Assembly (NCBI RefSeq): GCF_014931715.1
Contig: NZ_CP063164.1
Span: forward strand, 1,922,001-1,986,000
DNA: 64,000 nt
Origin: Sulfurovum indicum
GTDB taxonomy: Bacteria > Campylobacterota > Campylobacteria > Campylobacterales > Sulfurovaceae
Direction of reading: 5' to 3'
A program made the position numbers and the translations under genes. The notes below the pieces were generated by a model. The model saw only the letters and a list, made by a program, of their open reading frames with translations, was not told the origin of the DNA and made no database searches. Below, in pieces: positions 15,105-23,547 of this stretch. Every line of letters begins with the position of its first letter. Position 1 is the first letter of the stretch.

Positions 15105-16550
15105 TTAGGCAGCTTGTGCTGCTTTTGCTGTTTTACCGATAGTAAGCAGATCCAATACAAGGTAGACAAATCCAACGAATGTTGTTACACCCATAATGGC
15201 TCTCCATGTTTGTGCCTGTACATACCAAGGGAGTTCCTGTGCAGTAAAGAACGCATTCCATCCTCCACCAAGTTCGGCTCTCTCTACCAGTACTTGCTCA
15301 TATCCGGCGATAGTCAGAGCAACTGTCATTCCTACAACACCGAAAGTAATGAGGAAAATTCCCATTTTGGACTTGAATGTCGCTTTCAGTCTTTCAACAC
15401 CATACGCTCCCTGAATCCCCATATACATCATCCCGATAAGGATCGTTGCATAGGCACCGAAGAATGCCAGGTGACCGTGCGCTGCAGTAAACTGTGTACC
15501 GTGTGTATAGATATTTACCTGTGGCAATGTGTGGAAGAATCCCCAGATCCCAGCCCCGAGGAAGTTTCCGAATGCATTTGTAACGATCCATGCCATTGCC
15601 GGTCCATTATTCATAACGGCACCCTGTTTGCCTTCTGCTTTTGCAATACCTTGTTCTTTACCCCAGTCGTAGAGTACGTGAACGAACATCGCTACCAACG
15701 GAACAGGCTCAAGTGCCGAGAAGAGTGCACCGATCTCCCACCAGTATTCCGGTGTACCGATCCAGAAGTAATGGTGACCCAAACCAAGGATACCTGAACC
15801 AAAAAGCATCAGGACTTCGATCCATAACCACATCTCGACTATCTCTCTTTTAGCACCAATAATTTTGATAAGTGCATACGCTGCAAGTGTACCTACAAAT
15901 ACTTCCCAGGTTGCTTCAACCCAAAGGTGAATAACCCACCACCACCAGAATTGATCCATAGAGATGTTATCTGTAAAGAACATACCTGTAAGATATAGAC
16001 CGGCAAGCGCAAGCAAGTCAGCAACCATTACCGTCATAATACCGGTTTGTCTTCCTTTCATATAAGAAGCAAAAACGTTCCAATAGAAGATCAATACGAC
16101 TACAACGATACCGATATCTGCCCATCTTGGCGCTTCAATATACTCTCTACCCTCATTAATAAACCAGATAGATGCTTCTGTACCAGCACCTACCTGAATA
16201 AAGATATAAACAAGTACTACAACTGTGACTGCTGCTGTCAATACCCAGAATGCTAATTTTCCAAGCCCTACACCGACCGTTTCAACACCTGTCTCGTCCG
16301 GTAACATAAAATAAACTGAACCTATCATTGCATACAGCATCCATACAACAAGTGCGTTGATGTGTACCATTCTCGCTACAGAAAAATCGAATAACTCAAA
16401 TAAGAAACCGGGAACCAAGAATTGGATTGCAGCAATAAGCCCCATAAGCAACTGTGCACCAAAGAGTATAATAGCAACTCTAAAATACATCATTGCCAGT
16501 TCTTTGGATTTACTGCCGGCAAATTCATTTGTTTTAATACTACTGAGCAT
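15105..16550 (-). CDS. norB: Nitric oxide reductase, catalytic subunit B
   Basis: NorB reduces two NO to N2O with electrons from NorC. The 481-residue, 12-helix protein belongs to the haem-copper superfamily. It has HLWVEATWE with a metal-ligand His and the Glu of the FeB site, the GHHYFW histidine pair, SALEPVPL with another conserved glutamate, and HGHLAFFG with the haem-ligand histidines. There is no quinol-oxidising N-terminal extension, so it is the cNOR type. The ATG at 16550 has AGGAGG five bases upstream and overlaps the norC stop by 11 bases; a longer in-frame start at 16616 would lie within norC. Confidence 0.95.
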   Translation of the reverse strand: MLSSIKTNEFAGSKSKELAMMYFRVAIILFGAQLLMGLIAAIQFLVPGFLFELFDFSVARMVHINALVVWMLYAMIGSVYFMLPDETGVETVGVGLGKLAFWVLTAAVTVVVLVYIFIQVGAGTEASIWFINEGREYIEAPRWADIGIVVVVLIFYWNVFASYMKGRQTGIMTVMVADLLALAGLYLTGMFFTDNISMDQFWWWWVIHLWVEATWEVFVGTLAAYALIKIIGAKREIVEMWLWIEVLMLFGSGILGLGHHYFWIGTPEYWWEIGALFSALEPVPLVAMFVHVLYDWGKEQGIAKAEGKQGAVMNNGPAMAWIVTNAFGNFLGAGIWGFFHTLPQVNIYTHGTQFTAAHGHLAFFGAYATILIGMMYMGIQGAYGVERLKATFKSKMGIFLITFGVVGMTVALTIAGYEQVLVERAELGGGWNAFFTAQELPWYVQAQTWRAIMGVTTFVGFVYLVLDLLTIGKTAKAAQAA

Positions 16551-17211
16551 GAGTGCCTCCTGCTTTGAATGTTTCAACAGATTTTGAGAAGTTTCTCGGG
16601 AAACCATTGGTATCAATACTACTCATGTGTTTGAGGAATGCTACCAGGCCCTTTGCCTCTTCCGCTGTGATTCCGAGATTGGGCATCATACGGGCATGTG
16701 TAGGATACTGTGAAGGATGCTGCAAAAACTCTGCCATTGCTTCCTCTACTGTATTCTTCCCTGTCATACCCTGTAGTGGACCGCCTGCCTGCCATGCCGG
16801 GTCAAGCCATGCTTTGGTAAGATCAGGTGCGAAGTATGCCCCATTTCCCAAAAGTGTATGACAGTTCATACAGTTCTTCGCCTGAGAAGTCAGTTTCCCA
16901 AGATGTAGAAGCTGTGCTGCCTCCTCTTCACTCCACTCTTTTCCAAAGAATGGTTGTTTCTCACCGATCACCGGTATCTCATGCCCTCTTTTTGCATCCA
17001 TCTTGTAATCAATATGATAATTGATCACTGTTGGTGCGGGTACCCTTTTGGTTACATTATTCTTTAGGTCTGCATCCGTACCCATTGTAATTTGTCCAAG
17101 CGTATCAAATGAAAGCCAGATAAGCAACATTGTTGCAAACCCTGTTACCCATGCCGCTGAACGACGCCAAAATGGTATACTGGTCCAAACCGAAACATTT
17201 TCGTTAGCCAT
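16540..17211 (-). CDS. norC: Nitric oxide reductase, cytochrome c subunit C
   Basis: NorC passes electrons from periplasmic carriers to NorB. The 223-residue protein has one N-terminal membrane anchor (about residues 20-38) and a periplasmic cytochrome c domain with CMNCH at 114-118 and a methionine in ARMMPNLG. The C-terminal ending after FKAGGTHAQ overlaps the norB start. It follows a small membrane protein gene in the same direction. Confidence 0.93.
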   Translation of the reverse strand: MANENVSVWTSIPFWRRSAAWVTGFATMLLIWLSFDTLGQITMGTDADLKNNVTKRVPAPTVINYHIDYKMDAKRGHEIPVIGEKQPFFGKEWSEEEAAQLLHLGKLTSQAKNCMNCHTLLGNGAYFAPDLTKAWLDPAWQAGGPLQGMTGKNTVEEAMAEFLQHPSQYPTHARMMPNLGITAEEAKGLVAFLKHMSSIDTNGFPRNFSKSVETFKAGGTHAQ

Positions 17212-17253
17212 GTCTCCTCCTTTTTTCTGATTGAGAGCGCTTCTTCAGCGCAC

Positions 17254-17607
17254 CTATTGGTTTTTTCCCTGTAAGCCTTCACTTTGCCCCTCATATCTTT
17301 TATCTGCTGATGTGATCAGATAGAAATAGAGGTGAGGAACAAACAGATATGCCACCATCGTAACCATTAGGACCTTCATCGTAAAATGGTTACTTTGGAT
17401 AAGCACTGCAAAGTCATACAGGAAATATGTCTGTAATGCCCAAAACAGATACCCAACAGGCATCCACACCTTAGAAAAGTATCCCATTTTTGAAAGGGTG
17501 ATGATAGCTGCATACCCTACACCAAAAACAAGTACCAATGTTGACTCTATAAAGATAGGAAGGAATTGATCCAGTGCTATCTCCGGTCTTATAATCAACG
17601 TTTCCAT
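17254..17607 (-). CDS. Membrane protein of unknown function, first gene of the nor operon
   Basis: The 117-residue product has three to four hydrophobic segments (roughly residues 15-35, 50-68, 75-97) and ends in a short charged tail. I do not recognise a family. It is the promoter-proximal gene of the norC-norB cluster and is preceded by a well-formed FNR-type site, so it is probably needed for NO reduction, perhaps for assembly of the reductase. That role is inferred from position only. Confidence 0.75.
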   Translation of the reverse strand: METLIIRPEIALDQFLPIFIESTLVLVFGVGYAAIITLSKMGYFSKVWMPVGYLFWALQTYFLYDFAVLIQSNHFTMKVLMVTMVAYLFVPHLYFYLITSADKRYEGQSEGLQGKNQ

Positions 17608-17669
17608 TACTGTGTCTCCTTTTGGTTATCTATTTATTGCAAGGGATGAAAATCCTTCGAGCATGGTGT

Positions 17670-17711
17670 ATTATGACAGTTTCAAAAAATAATGGGATTG
17701 ACTTATGTCAA
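17670..17711 (-). promoter_or_regulatory. nor operon promoter with FNR/DNR-type site
   Basis: TTGACTTATGTCAA (17698-17711) has perfect TTGAC/GTCAA arms and is centred 32 bp from CATAAT (17670-17675), pointing toward the membrane protein-norC-norB genes. The predicted start of transcription is about 55 bases before the first gene. Confidence 0.75.
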
Positions 17712-17810
17712 GAAAAGAAAGAAAATATAGAGAAGTTGATATTTAAAATAAGAAAAAATAATAAAAAAATTATAGAATTTTTTCTTATGGTTTTGTATAA
17801 TAGTTTCCTT

Positions 17811-18179
17811 CTATTCTACAATACATCGGGCACTGAAGAACGGGCGTTCATAGTGTGGAGAGACAAAGTTGTTCCCCTGAAGCTCCCAGTCATTTGACTT
17901 TTTGATACGTACATCCTGTGCTACTTTTCGCTGCATACGGCTTTCACATATAATTGTTTTACCTTGTTCAAATGCTGCTCTTACCTCAGCCATACGACTG
18001 GTAGTGATATAGTAGTGTGCACCTATCATAACAGCAAGGAAGATCGCTACACTGCTCAACCCTTTTTTGACAGCACCTTTTGTCATAAAAGGCCGTGTGG
18101 TTACAAAAAGGGTTATAAGCAGGATAATCCCCGCCAAGATAAGATAGGCACCCTCCAGGAAAAAGAACTCTTGCATCAT
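17811..18179 (-). CDS. Small membrane protein of unknown function in the FNR-type regulon
   Basis: The 122-residue product has two hydrophobic segments (about residues 10-28 and 42-58) and a hydrophilic C-terminal half with two cysteines (CESR and ARCIVE). No family recognised. It is transcribed divergently from 18317-18891 and appears to share the same activator site, which places it in the denitrification or low-oxygen regulon. Confidence 0.7.
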   Translation of the reverse strand: MMQEFFFLEGAYLILAGIILLITLFVTTRPFMTKGAVKKGLSSVAIFLAVMIGAHYYITTSRMAEVRAAFEQGKTIICESRMQRKVAQDVRIKKSNDWELQGNNFVSPHYERPFFSARCIVE

Positions 18180-18213
18180 AAAACTACCCCCCTGATCTAT
18201 AATATCTGTATGA

Positions 18214-18283
18214 AGTGTACCATAGTTTATATCTGGACCTATTGATATTTATCAAGTAAAACTGAGCAAAAACGTTCTATACT
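18214..18283. promoter_or_regulatory. Shared divergent FNR-type site
   Basis: TTGATATTTATCAA (18242-18255) is centred exactly 32 bp from TATACT on the plus strand (18278-18283) and 32 bp from TACACT on the minus strand (18214-18219). One palindrome could therefore activate both the 17811-18179 gene and the 18317-18891 pair. Confidence 0.7.
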
Positions 18284-18316
18284 TTCGTTGTTAACAAAAA
18301 CAGAAAGTGATACACT

Positions 18317-18706
18317 ATGCAAAAACTCTCAAAACTTCTTCCTGTTGCCCTGCTGCTTGGTTTTTTCTTCTTTGGTCTGGATGCTTTGATCCAGAGTAAA
18401 CCAAGCAGTAAAAACGAACGAGTCTATAAAGTAGTACAACAGTACAGTCCTTATTATCTGGACAAACGTTTTGGCGGTCTTCAGATATTAAGCAGGAACG
18501 ACCCTGACTTTAAAGAAAAACCAACCAATACGACCATCTTTAAAGAGTTTGAGCGCTTGGAAAAAGAGTGGGGCAAGAAACATTTGAAAGTACAGAACAA
18601 TACCCTGCTGATCCTCGATAACAATGGTAGCAGGCTGGCTGAGCTGCCACTGCAAAGCAAAGAGGAACTTCTCTTTATTAAAAACTATTACGGAGTACAG
18701 CCATGA
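18317..18706 (+). CDS. Signal-anchored protein of unknown function
   Basis: The 129-residue product has an N-terminal hydrophobic segment (about residues 7-25) that could be a signal peptide or anchor, then a soluble alpha/beta-looking domain without cysteines or clear motifs. It overlaps the next gene by four bases. Control by the shared FNR-type site suggests a role under low oxygen or with nitrogen oxides. Function unknown. Confidence 0.7.
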   Translation: MQKLSKLLPVALLLGFFFFGLDALIQSKPSSKNERVYKVVQQYSPYYLDKRFGGLQILSRNDPDFKEKPTNTTIFKEFERLEKEWGKKHLKVQNNTLLILDNNGSRLAELPLQSKEELLFIKNYYGVQP

Positions 18707-18891
18707 TGGATGTTGTCATCACCCTGGTTTTCAGTATCGTTATGCTTGTTTTCATGGCATTCCCGGCCATGAAGATTGTAGAGTGGATAGAAACCAAAGT
18801 TGATATCCCCGAAAAGTGGCACAATCCGCTGCTTCTCTCCATGATTGTCTTTCTCTCCTTACTCATAGGACTATTCCTTAAATTCGCATAA
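18703..18891 (+). CDS. 62-aa two-span membrane protein
   Basis: The product has two predicted membrane helices (about residues 4-24 and 41-61) separated by a charged loop EWIETKVDIPEKWHN. It begins inside the end of the preceding gene, so the two are translated together and may form one membrane complex. No family recognised. Confidence 0.7.
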   Translation: MMDVVITLVFSIVMLVFMAFPAMKIVEWIETKVDIPEKWHNPLLLSMIVFLSLLIGLFLKFA

Positions 18892-18970
18892 CCGCCCATT
18901 AACCACATTTTCGCTAAAATATTTCATTAATTTTTACATGCATATGGCGCATGTGTTGGAGTAGCAGACA

Positions 18971-19891
18971 ATGAACAAAGCAAAATATATCTGGATGGAT
19001 GGCGAACTCACCCCCTGGGATAATGCCAAGGTCCATGTCCTTACACATACCCTGCACTACGGAAATGGTGCGATCGAGGGAACAAAGGCTTATAAGACCG
19101 TAGATGGAAGATGTGCAATCTTCAAGCTTAACGAGCATACCAAAAGACTGCTCAACTCGGCGAAGATGACACTGATGGATGTTCCTTTCAGTCTGGAAGA
19201 GCTCAATAATGCACAGGTGAAACTCCTACAGGAGAATGAACTTTTTGATGGCGCCTATATCAGACCACTTGTCTATCTTGGTTACGGAGTCATGGGGCTC
19301 TACCATAAAGATGCACCGGTAAATGTCTCCATCTCTGCATGGGAATGGGGTGCATATCTCGGAGAAGAGGGGCTCAAGAAAGGGATAAGACTCAAAATAT
19401 CATCTATGACCAGAACACCTAATACTTCCGGAATGGGTAAAGCCAAAGCCGTTGCTAACTACCTCAACTCGCAAATGGCAAAGTTCGAAGCGGTAGAAGC
19501 AGGCTATGATGAAGCTCTTCTCCGTGATGACCAGGGATACATCGCAGAAGCTTCAGGCGCCTGCTTCTTTATGGTCAGAGATGGTAAACTCATCTCTCCG
19601 CCAAGCGATAATACACTCGAATCCATTACGCAGGCAACGATTATCGACCTGGCACAGGATATGGGGCTCGAGGTAGTTAGACGACGTATCACCCGTGAAG
19701 AGATCTACATTGCCGATGAAGCGTTCCTTACAGGAACCGCTGCAGAAGTCACCCCTATCCGTGAAGTCGATGCACGCGTGATCGGATGCGGGTCTCGAGG
19801 ACCGATCACAGAAAAATTACAGACAGCCTATTTTGATGCGGTAGCAGGAAAGAATCCAGACTATATCAAGCATTTAACATACATCAACTAG
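18971..19891 (+). CDS. ilvE: Branched-chain amino acid aminotransferase
   Basis: IlvE is a fold-type IV, pyridoxal-phosphate enzyme that makes leucine, isoleucine and valine from their keto acids. The 306-residue protein has the N-terminal IWMDGELTPWDNAKVHVLTHTLHYG, the lysine region in GKAKAVANYLNS, the GYDEALLRDDQGYIAEASGACFF cofactor region cited here in part, and FLTGTAAEVTPI near the end. GGAG stands upstream. It appears monocistronic. Confidence 0.93.
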   Translation: MNKAKYIWMDGELTPWDNAKVHVLTHTLHYGNGAIEGTKAYKTVDGRCAIFKLNEHTKRLLNSAKMTLMDVPFSLEELNNAQVKLLQENELFDGAYIRPLVYLGYGVMGLYHKDAPVNVSISAWEWGAYLGEEGLKKGIRLKISSMTRTPNTSGMGKAKAVANYLNSQMAKFEAVEAGYDEALLRDDQGYIAEASGACFFMVRDGKLISPPSDNTLESITQATIIDLAQDMGLEVVRRRITREEIYIADEAFLTGTAAEVTPIREVDARVIGCGSRGPITEKLQTAYFDAVAGKNPDYIKHLTYIN

Positions 19892-19969
19892 CTTCAGCAG
19901 CTTCAGCAGACGTTACAATAGGCTGAAACTGCCCATACATTAATCAAACGACCATACAGCAATGTTAAT

Positions 19970-19997
19970 GGCTCAACCTCACGGTTTCTGAGCCTGT
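19970..19997. repeat. Short GGCTCA/TGAGCC hairpin repeat
   Basis: GGCTCA (19970-19975) pairs with TGAGCC (19989-19994), followed by TGTCGAAGG. The right part reads CCTTCGACAGGCTCAG on the other strand, a short sequence I recall from many bacterial intergenic repeats. It lies between ilvE and the SPFH gene. Confidence 0.45.
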
Positions 19998-20017
19998 CGA
20001 AGGAAAGGAAAAATAAC

Positions 20018-21121
20018 ATGCCAGCAGACATGAACGACTATTTTAAAAAGAAAAAACCCAGCAACAGTGACAAACAATCCGGCAACAGCGGTGGCGGTAG
20101 CAGCAATCAAAGCTTTAACAACCCGTTCAATAATATGGGAGGCAAGGGTGCATCATGGATACTCATCATCATAGCTATTATCTTTGCACTCTTCGTACTT
20201 AAACCCTTCGCCATTATCAACTCAGGTGAAGTCGGTATCAAAGTAACCACCGGTAAATTCCAGGAGAAGCCTCTTCATCCTGGATTACATTTTTATATAC
20301 CTGTTTTTGAAAAGATCATTCCTGTCAACACACGAGTACGTATGATCACCTACTCCAATGAGAATAAACAGGTACTTAGTGACGGCTATTCACGATATGA
20401 GGGAGGACTGCGTAGAAACCCTGCTATCAGGGTAATGGACAGCAGAGGCTTGGATGTCGATATCGATCTTGCCGTCCAGTACCACTTAAGACCGGAAAGT
20501 GCACCAGCAACCATTGCCAACTGGGGTACTGCATGGGAAGACAAGATCATCAATACGAAAGTACGTGAGATCGTACGTGATGTTATTGGTAAATATGCAG
20601 CAGAGAACCTTCCTCAAAAACGTCCGGAGATCGCAAAAGAGATCCATGATAAAGTACGTATCAAAGTTGAGGCCATCGCTGGCAAACCGGTAGTCCTTGA
20701 CTCCGTAGAACTGAGGAATATCGTACTTCCTACCAAAATCAAAGCAAAAATCGAAGAACTTCAGGCAGAAAAACAGAATGTCATGATCGCAGAGCAGCAA
20801 AAAGACAGAGCAAAGCGTGAAGCAGAGCGTAAAGCAGAGATCGCAAGAGGAGAAGCAGAAAAACGACGTATCGAAGCACAGGGACAGGCAGACCAGATCC
20901 GCATTGAAGCGAATGCACAGGCAAAAGCCAATAAGATCATTGCCGAATCTCTGACAGAAAAGCTTTTACAAATGCAGCAGATCCAAACACAGAACAACTT
21001 CAACGAAGCCCTTAAAGTCAATAAAGATGCACAGATATTCCTTACTCCCGGCGGTGCAGTACCAAATATCTGGGTAGATGCCAAAGGCAAAGAACAAAAA
21101 GCCATTTCGGCACAACAATAA
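20018..21121 (+). CDS. SPFH/Band 7 (prohibitin-like) membrane protein
   Basis: The 367-residue product has a Gly/Ser/Asn-rich cytoplasmic start, one membrane span (about residues 46-64), a Band 7 domain (about residues 65-260) and a long charged coiled coil rich in KREAERKAEIARGEAEK. SPFH proteins form ring scaffolds in the membrane, often with FtsH-type proteases. The protein resembles the prohibitin/HflK type and stands alone without an HflC-like partner. AAGGAAAGG upstream supports the start. Confidence 0.85.
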   Translation: MPADMNDYFKKKKPSNSDKQSGNSGGGSSNQSFNNPFNNMGGKGASWILIIIAIIFALFVLKPFAIINSGEVGIKVTTGKFQEKPLHPGLHFYIPVFEKIIPVNTRVRMITYSNENKQVLSDGYSRYEGGLRRNPAIRVMDSRGLDVDIDLAVQYHLRPESAPATIANWGTAWEDKIINTKVREIVRDVIGKYAAENLPQKRPEIAKEIHDKVRIKVEAIAGKPVVLDSVELRNIVLPTKIKAKIEELQAEKQNVMIAEQQKDRAKREAERKAEIARGEAEKRRIEAQGQADQIRIEANAQAKANKIIAESLTEKLLQMQQIQTQNNFNEALKVNKDAQIFLTPGGAVPNIWVDAKGKEQKAISAQQ

Positions 21122-21124
21122 TTC

Positions 21125-21212
21125 AGTGGCTAGTGATAGTAATAGTGATAGCAGAGGGAAGATACTTGCTGTCTCCCCTTCTGTCCACTATTACGCTCCA
21201 CTATCACTGGTA
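21125..21212. repeat. Inverted AGTGATAG-type intergenic repeat
   Basis: The gap between the SPFH gene and hisIE holds GTGATAGTAATAGTGATAG-like direct units and, 50 bases on, their inverted copy CACTATTACGCTCCACTATC. The two arms could fold into a long imperfect hairpin and may act as a terminator. It belongs to a set of low-complexity intergenic repeats seen at several places here. Confidence 0.55.
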
Positions 21213-21229
21213 ATTTCGGAGAAATTATC

Positions 21230-21895
21230 ATGAACATCGACTGGAAAAAAAATCCCCTTATCCCTGCTATTGCACAAGATGCCCAGACAAACGAAGTACT
21301 CATGCTTGCCTACATGAATGAAGAAGCATATAATCTGACCCTCTCTACCGGCTATGCCCACTACTTCAGCCGTTCAAAACAGCGTATTTGGAAAAAAGGA
21401 GAGAGCTCCGGGCATACACAGGAAATCAAAGATATACTGCTTGATTGTGATGCCGATACAATTGTCCTTAAGATCAAACAAAATGGTGTTGCCTGTCATA
21501 CCGGACGCAGAAGCTGTTTTTTTACCTCTGTATTACAAGAGAAGATCATCTTGGATAAAGAGGTAGATACAGACGCTATCTATGGTGTAGTGGACACACT
21601 CTACCATACCATTTTAGAGCGTAAAAATGCTCCAGCAGAAGCTAAATCATGGACAAAAAAGTTACTTGATGATAAAGAGCTCATGCTGAGCAAGATCACA
21701 GAAGAGGCTCAGGAGGTAGTAGATGCAATTGATCATGAAAGTGACGAACAGGTTATCTACGAAAGTGCCGACCTGCTCTACCACACCCTCGTAGGACTTG
21801 GGTATCGAAACATCTCTCCCGACAGAGTAAAACAGGAACTTGCCAGAAGATTTGGAATAAGCGGGATCGAAGAGAAAGAGAACAGACAAAAATGA
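21230..21895 (+). CDS. hisI: Bifunctional phosphoribosyl-AMP cyclohydrolase/phosphoribosyl-ATP pyrophosphatase
   Basis: This fused HisIE enzyme does steps two and three of histidine synthesis. In the 221-residue protein the cyclohydrolase part (about 1-115) has DCDADTIVLKIKQNGVACHTGRRSCFF-type metal and substrate residues (DCDAD, CHTGRRSCF), and the pyrophosphatase part (about 120-215) has ITEEAQEVVDA, a metal-binding helix, and ESADLLYH. GGAG stands upstream. Its last codons overlap the hexosaminidase gene as ATGA. Confidence 0.92.
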   Translation: MNIDWKKNPLIPAIAQDAQTNEVLMLAYMNEEAYNLTLSTGYAHYFSRSKQRIWKKGESSGHTQEIKDILLDCDADTIVLKIKQNGVACHTGRRSCFFTSVLQEKIILDKEVDTDAIYGVVDTLYHTILERKNAPAEAKSWTKKLLDDKELMLSKITEEAQEVVDAIDHESDEQVIYESADLLYHTLVGLGYRNISPDRVKQELARRFGISGIEEKENRQK

Positions 21896-23547
21896 ATGCT
21901 TGGGTTTGCGGAGTAAAAAACGCAGACTCTTTTTCCACTGCTATTACACTGCTGCTTATTATACCCCTCTCTTTTACGATGCCAATGTGTGCTGCCGGAC
22001 TTGTCAATATCATTCCAAAACCACAAAAGATCATTACTAAAAAAGGTACCTTTCAGCTCACTCAACACACCCGTTACTACAGCGATACACCTCTTGCTGA
22101 CAATGCTCTTGACTACCTGAAGTTACATTTACAGGCAAGCAGCGGCTACAGACTGCTCTCTTCCAAAAGATCAGCACAAATCACATTTCACTATAATCCA
22201 AAGCAAAACAAAAAAAAGGAAGGCTATCAACTCTCCATTACAAAAGAGAAGATCACTGTTGAAGCACGGGACAGTGCGGGATTCTTCTATGCCACCATTA
22301 CACTGATGCAACTAATGGCCCCTGAGATCTGGAGCAACCAACAAAAACGTAAACAGTGGAAGATCCCTGCCTGTATCATTGAGGATGCTCCACATTTCCG
22401 CTGGCGGGGTATAATGCTGGATACTTCAAGAAACTTTTTCTCCACAACTTATATCAAAAAGTTTATCGACCGTATGGCACAGTACAAACTCAACCGCTTT
22501 CACTGGCATCTTACCGATGATGAAGGATGGCGTATAGAGATAAAACACTATCCACTCCTTACCGGGATCGGAGCAACACGGGGACCGGGTACAAAACTCC
22601 CTTTCTCCACCTACCCTGCCATGAGGGGGCCCAAAAACCATGTACAGTCCGGATACTACACCCAACAGGAGATACGGGAGATCGTTGCCTATGCAAAAGC
22701 AAGAGCTATCGAGATCCTCCCTGAGATTGATCTCCCTTCCCATGCAAAAGCAGCTGTCACCGCCTACCCAAAACTACTTCTCGATCCACAAGACAAGAGC
22801 CAATACCACTCCGTACAGAAGATCAGCAACAATACGATCAATCCTGCCATAGAGACTACCTACCGCCTTCTTGAGACTGTCTTAAAAGAAGTAGCAACCC
22901 TCTTTCCTTTCAGTTACATTCACTTAGGTGGTGATGAAGTACCTAAAGGAGCATGGGCCCGTTCACCTGCTGTCAATAAACTTATGAACGAAAAAGGAAT
23001 GCAGTCACGAAAAGAAGTAACGAACTACTTTTTTGTACGTATGGACAGTATCCTTGCCATGTGTGGTAAAAAAATGGCAATCTGGCAGGAGGCTATAGAG
23101 GGAAAACCAATGGTGAGAAAGAGTACATTGGTAATGGCATGGAAAAACACAGAAGCAGGTATTGTATCGGCGAAAAAAGGTTATGCCACAGTCATGGCAC
23201 CGGTACAGTTTCTCTACTTTGACCAGCAATATATCCGAAGCAAGCAAGAACCGGGACATTCCTGGTCCTCTCCCGTATCACTCAAGAAAGTTTACAGTTT
23301 TTCTCCGCTTTCCAATACAGGAAAAGCGACTTCGTATATTCAAGGGATCAATGCCTGCCTCTGGTCCGAGACACTGCTAAATGAAGATATTGCCGACTAC
23401 CTGGCCTGGCCAAGAATACTTGCCCTTTCAGAGGTAGCATGGAGTAGCAATAGAAACTGGAATGACTTTAAACATCGTGTACAAAAAGGGGCATTGCCAC
23501 GCCTCAAAGCGCAGCATATCAACTATCGAAAATGTTTTAGACTGTAG
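21892..23547 (+). CDS. Secreted GH20 beta-N-acetylhexosaminidase
   Basis: GH20 enzymes remove terminal N-acetylglucosamine or -galactosamine from chitin fragments, peptidoglycan or glycans. The 551-residue product has an N-terminal hydrophobic export signal (about residues 17-35), a GH20b domain (about 37-165) and the catalytic barrel. The barrel has HWHLTDDEGWR, the catalytic pair Asp348-Glu349 in HLGGDEVPKGAW, and a late tryptophan-rich region. It is coupled to hisIE by ATGA and its 3' end overlaps convergent purF by 11 bases. No other glycan-degradation genes are near, and the family is uncommon in Campylobacterota as I know them, so transfer is possible. Confidence 0.88.
   Translation: MNAWVCGVKNADSFSTAITLLLIIPLSFTMPMCAAGLVNIIPKPQKIITKKGTFQLTQHTRYYSDTPLADNALDYLKLHLQASSGYRLLSSKRSAQITFHYNPKQNKKKEGYQLSITKEKITVEARDSAGFFYATITLMQLMAPEIWSNQQKRKQWKIPACIIEDAPHFRWRGIMLDTSRNFFSTTYIKKFIDRMAQYKLNRFHWHLTDDEGWRIEIKHYPLLTGIGATRGPGTKLPFSTYPAMRGPKNHVQSGYYTQQEIREIVAYAKARAIEILPEIDLPSHAKAAVTAYPKLLLDPQDKSQYHSVQKISNNTINPAIETTYRLLETVLKEVATLFPFSYIHLGGDEVPKGAWARSPAVNKLMNEKGMQSRKEVTNYFFVRMDSILAMCGKKMAIWQEAIEGKPMVRKSTLVMAWKNTEAGIVSAKKGYATVMAPVQFLYFDQQYIRSKQEPGHSWSSPVSLKKVYSFSPLSNTGKATSYIQGINACLWSETLLNEDIADYLAWPRILALSEVAWSSNRNWNDFKHRVQKGALPRLKAQHINYRKCFRL

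Noticed and set aside
15072-15797. Long plus-strand frame antisense to norB
   Set aside because: The opposite strand encodes a clear NorB with all catalytic residues; the frame is a by-product of its codon use.
17622-17897. 91-codon plus-strand frame in the nor upstream region
   Set aside because: It spans the FNR-type site and the nor promoter, runs antisense into the 17811-18179 gene, and has AT-rich, lysine-heavy composition without any family pattern.
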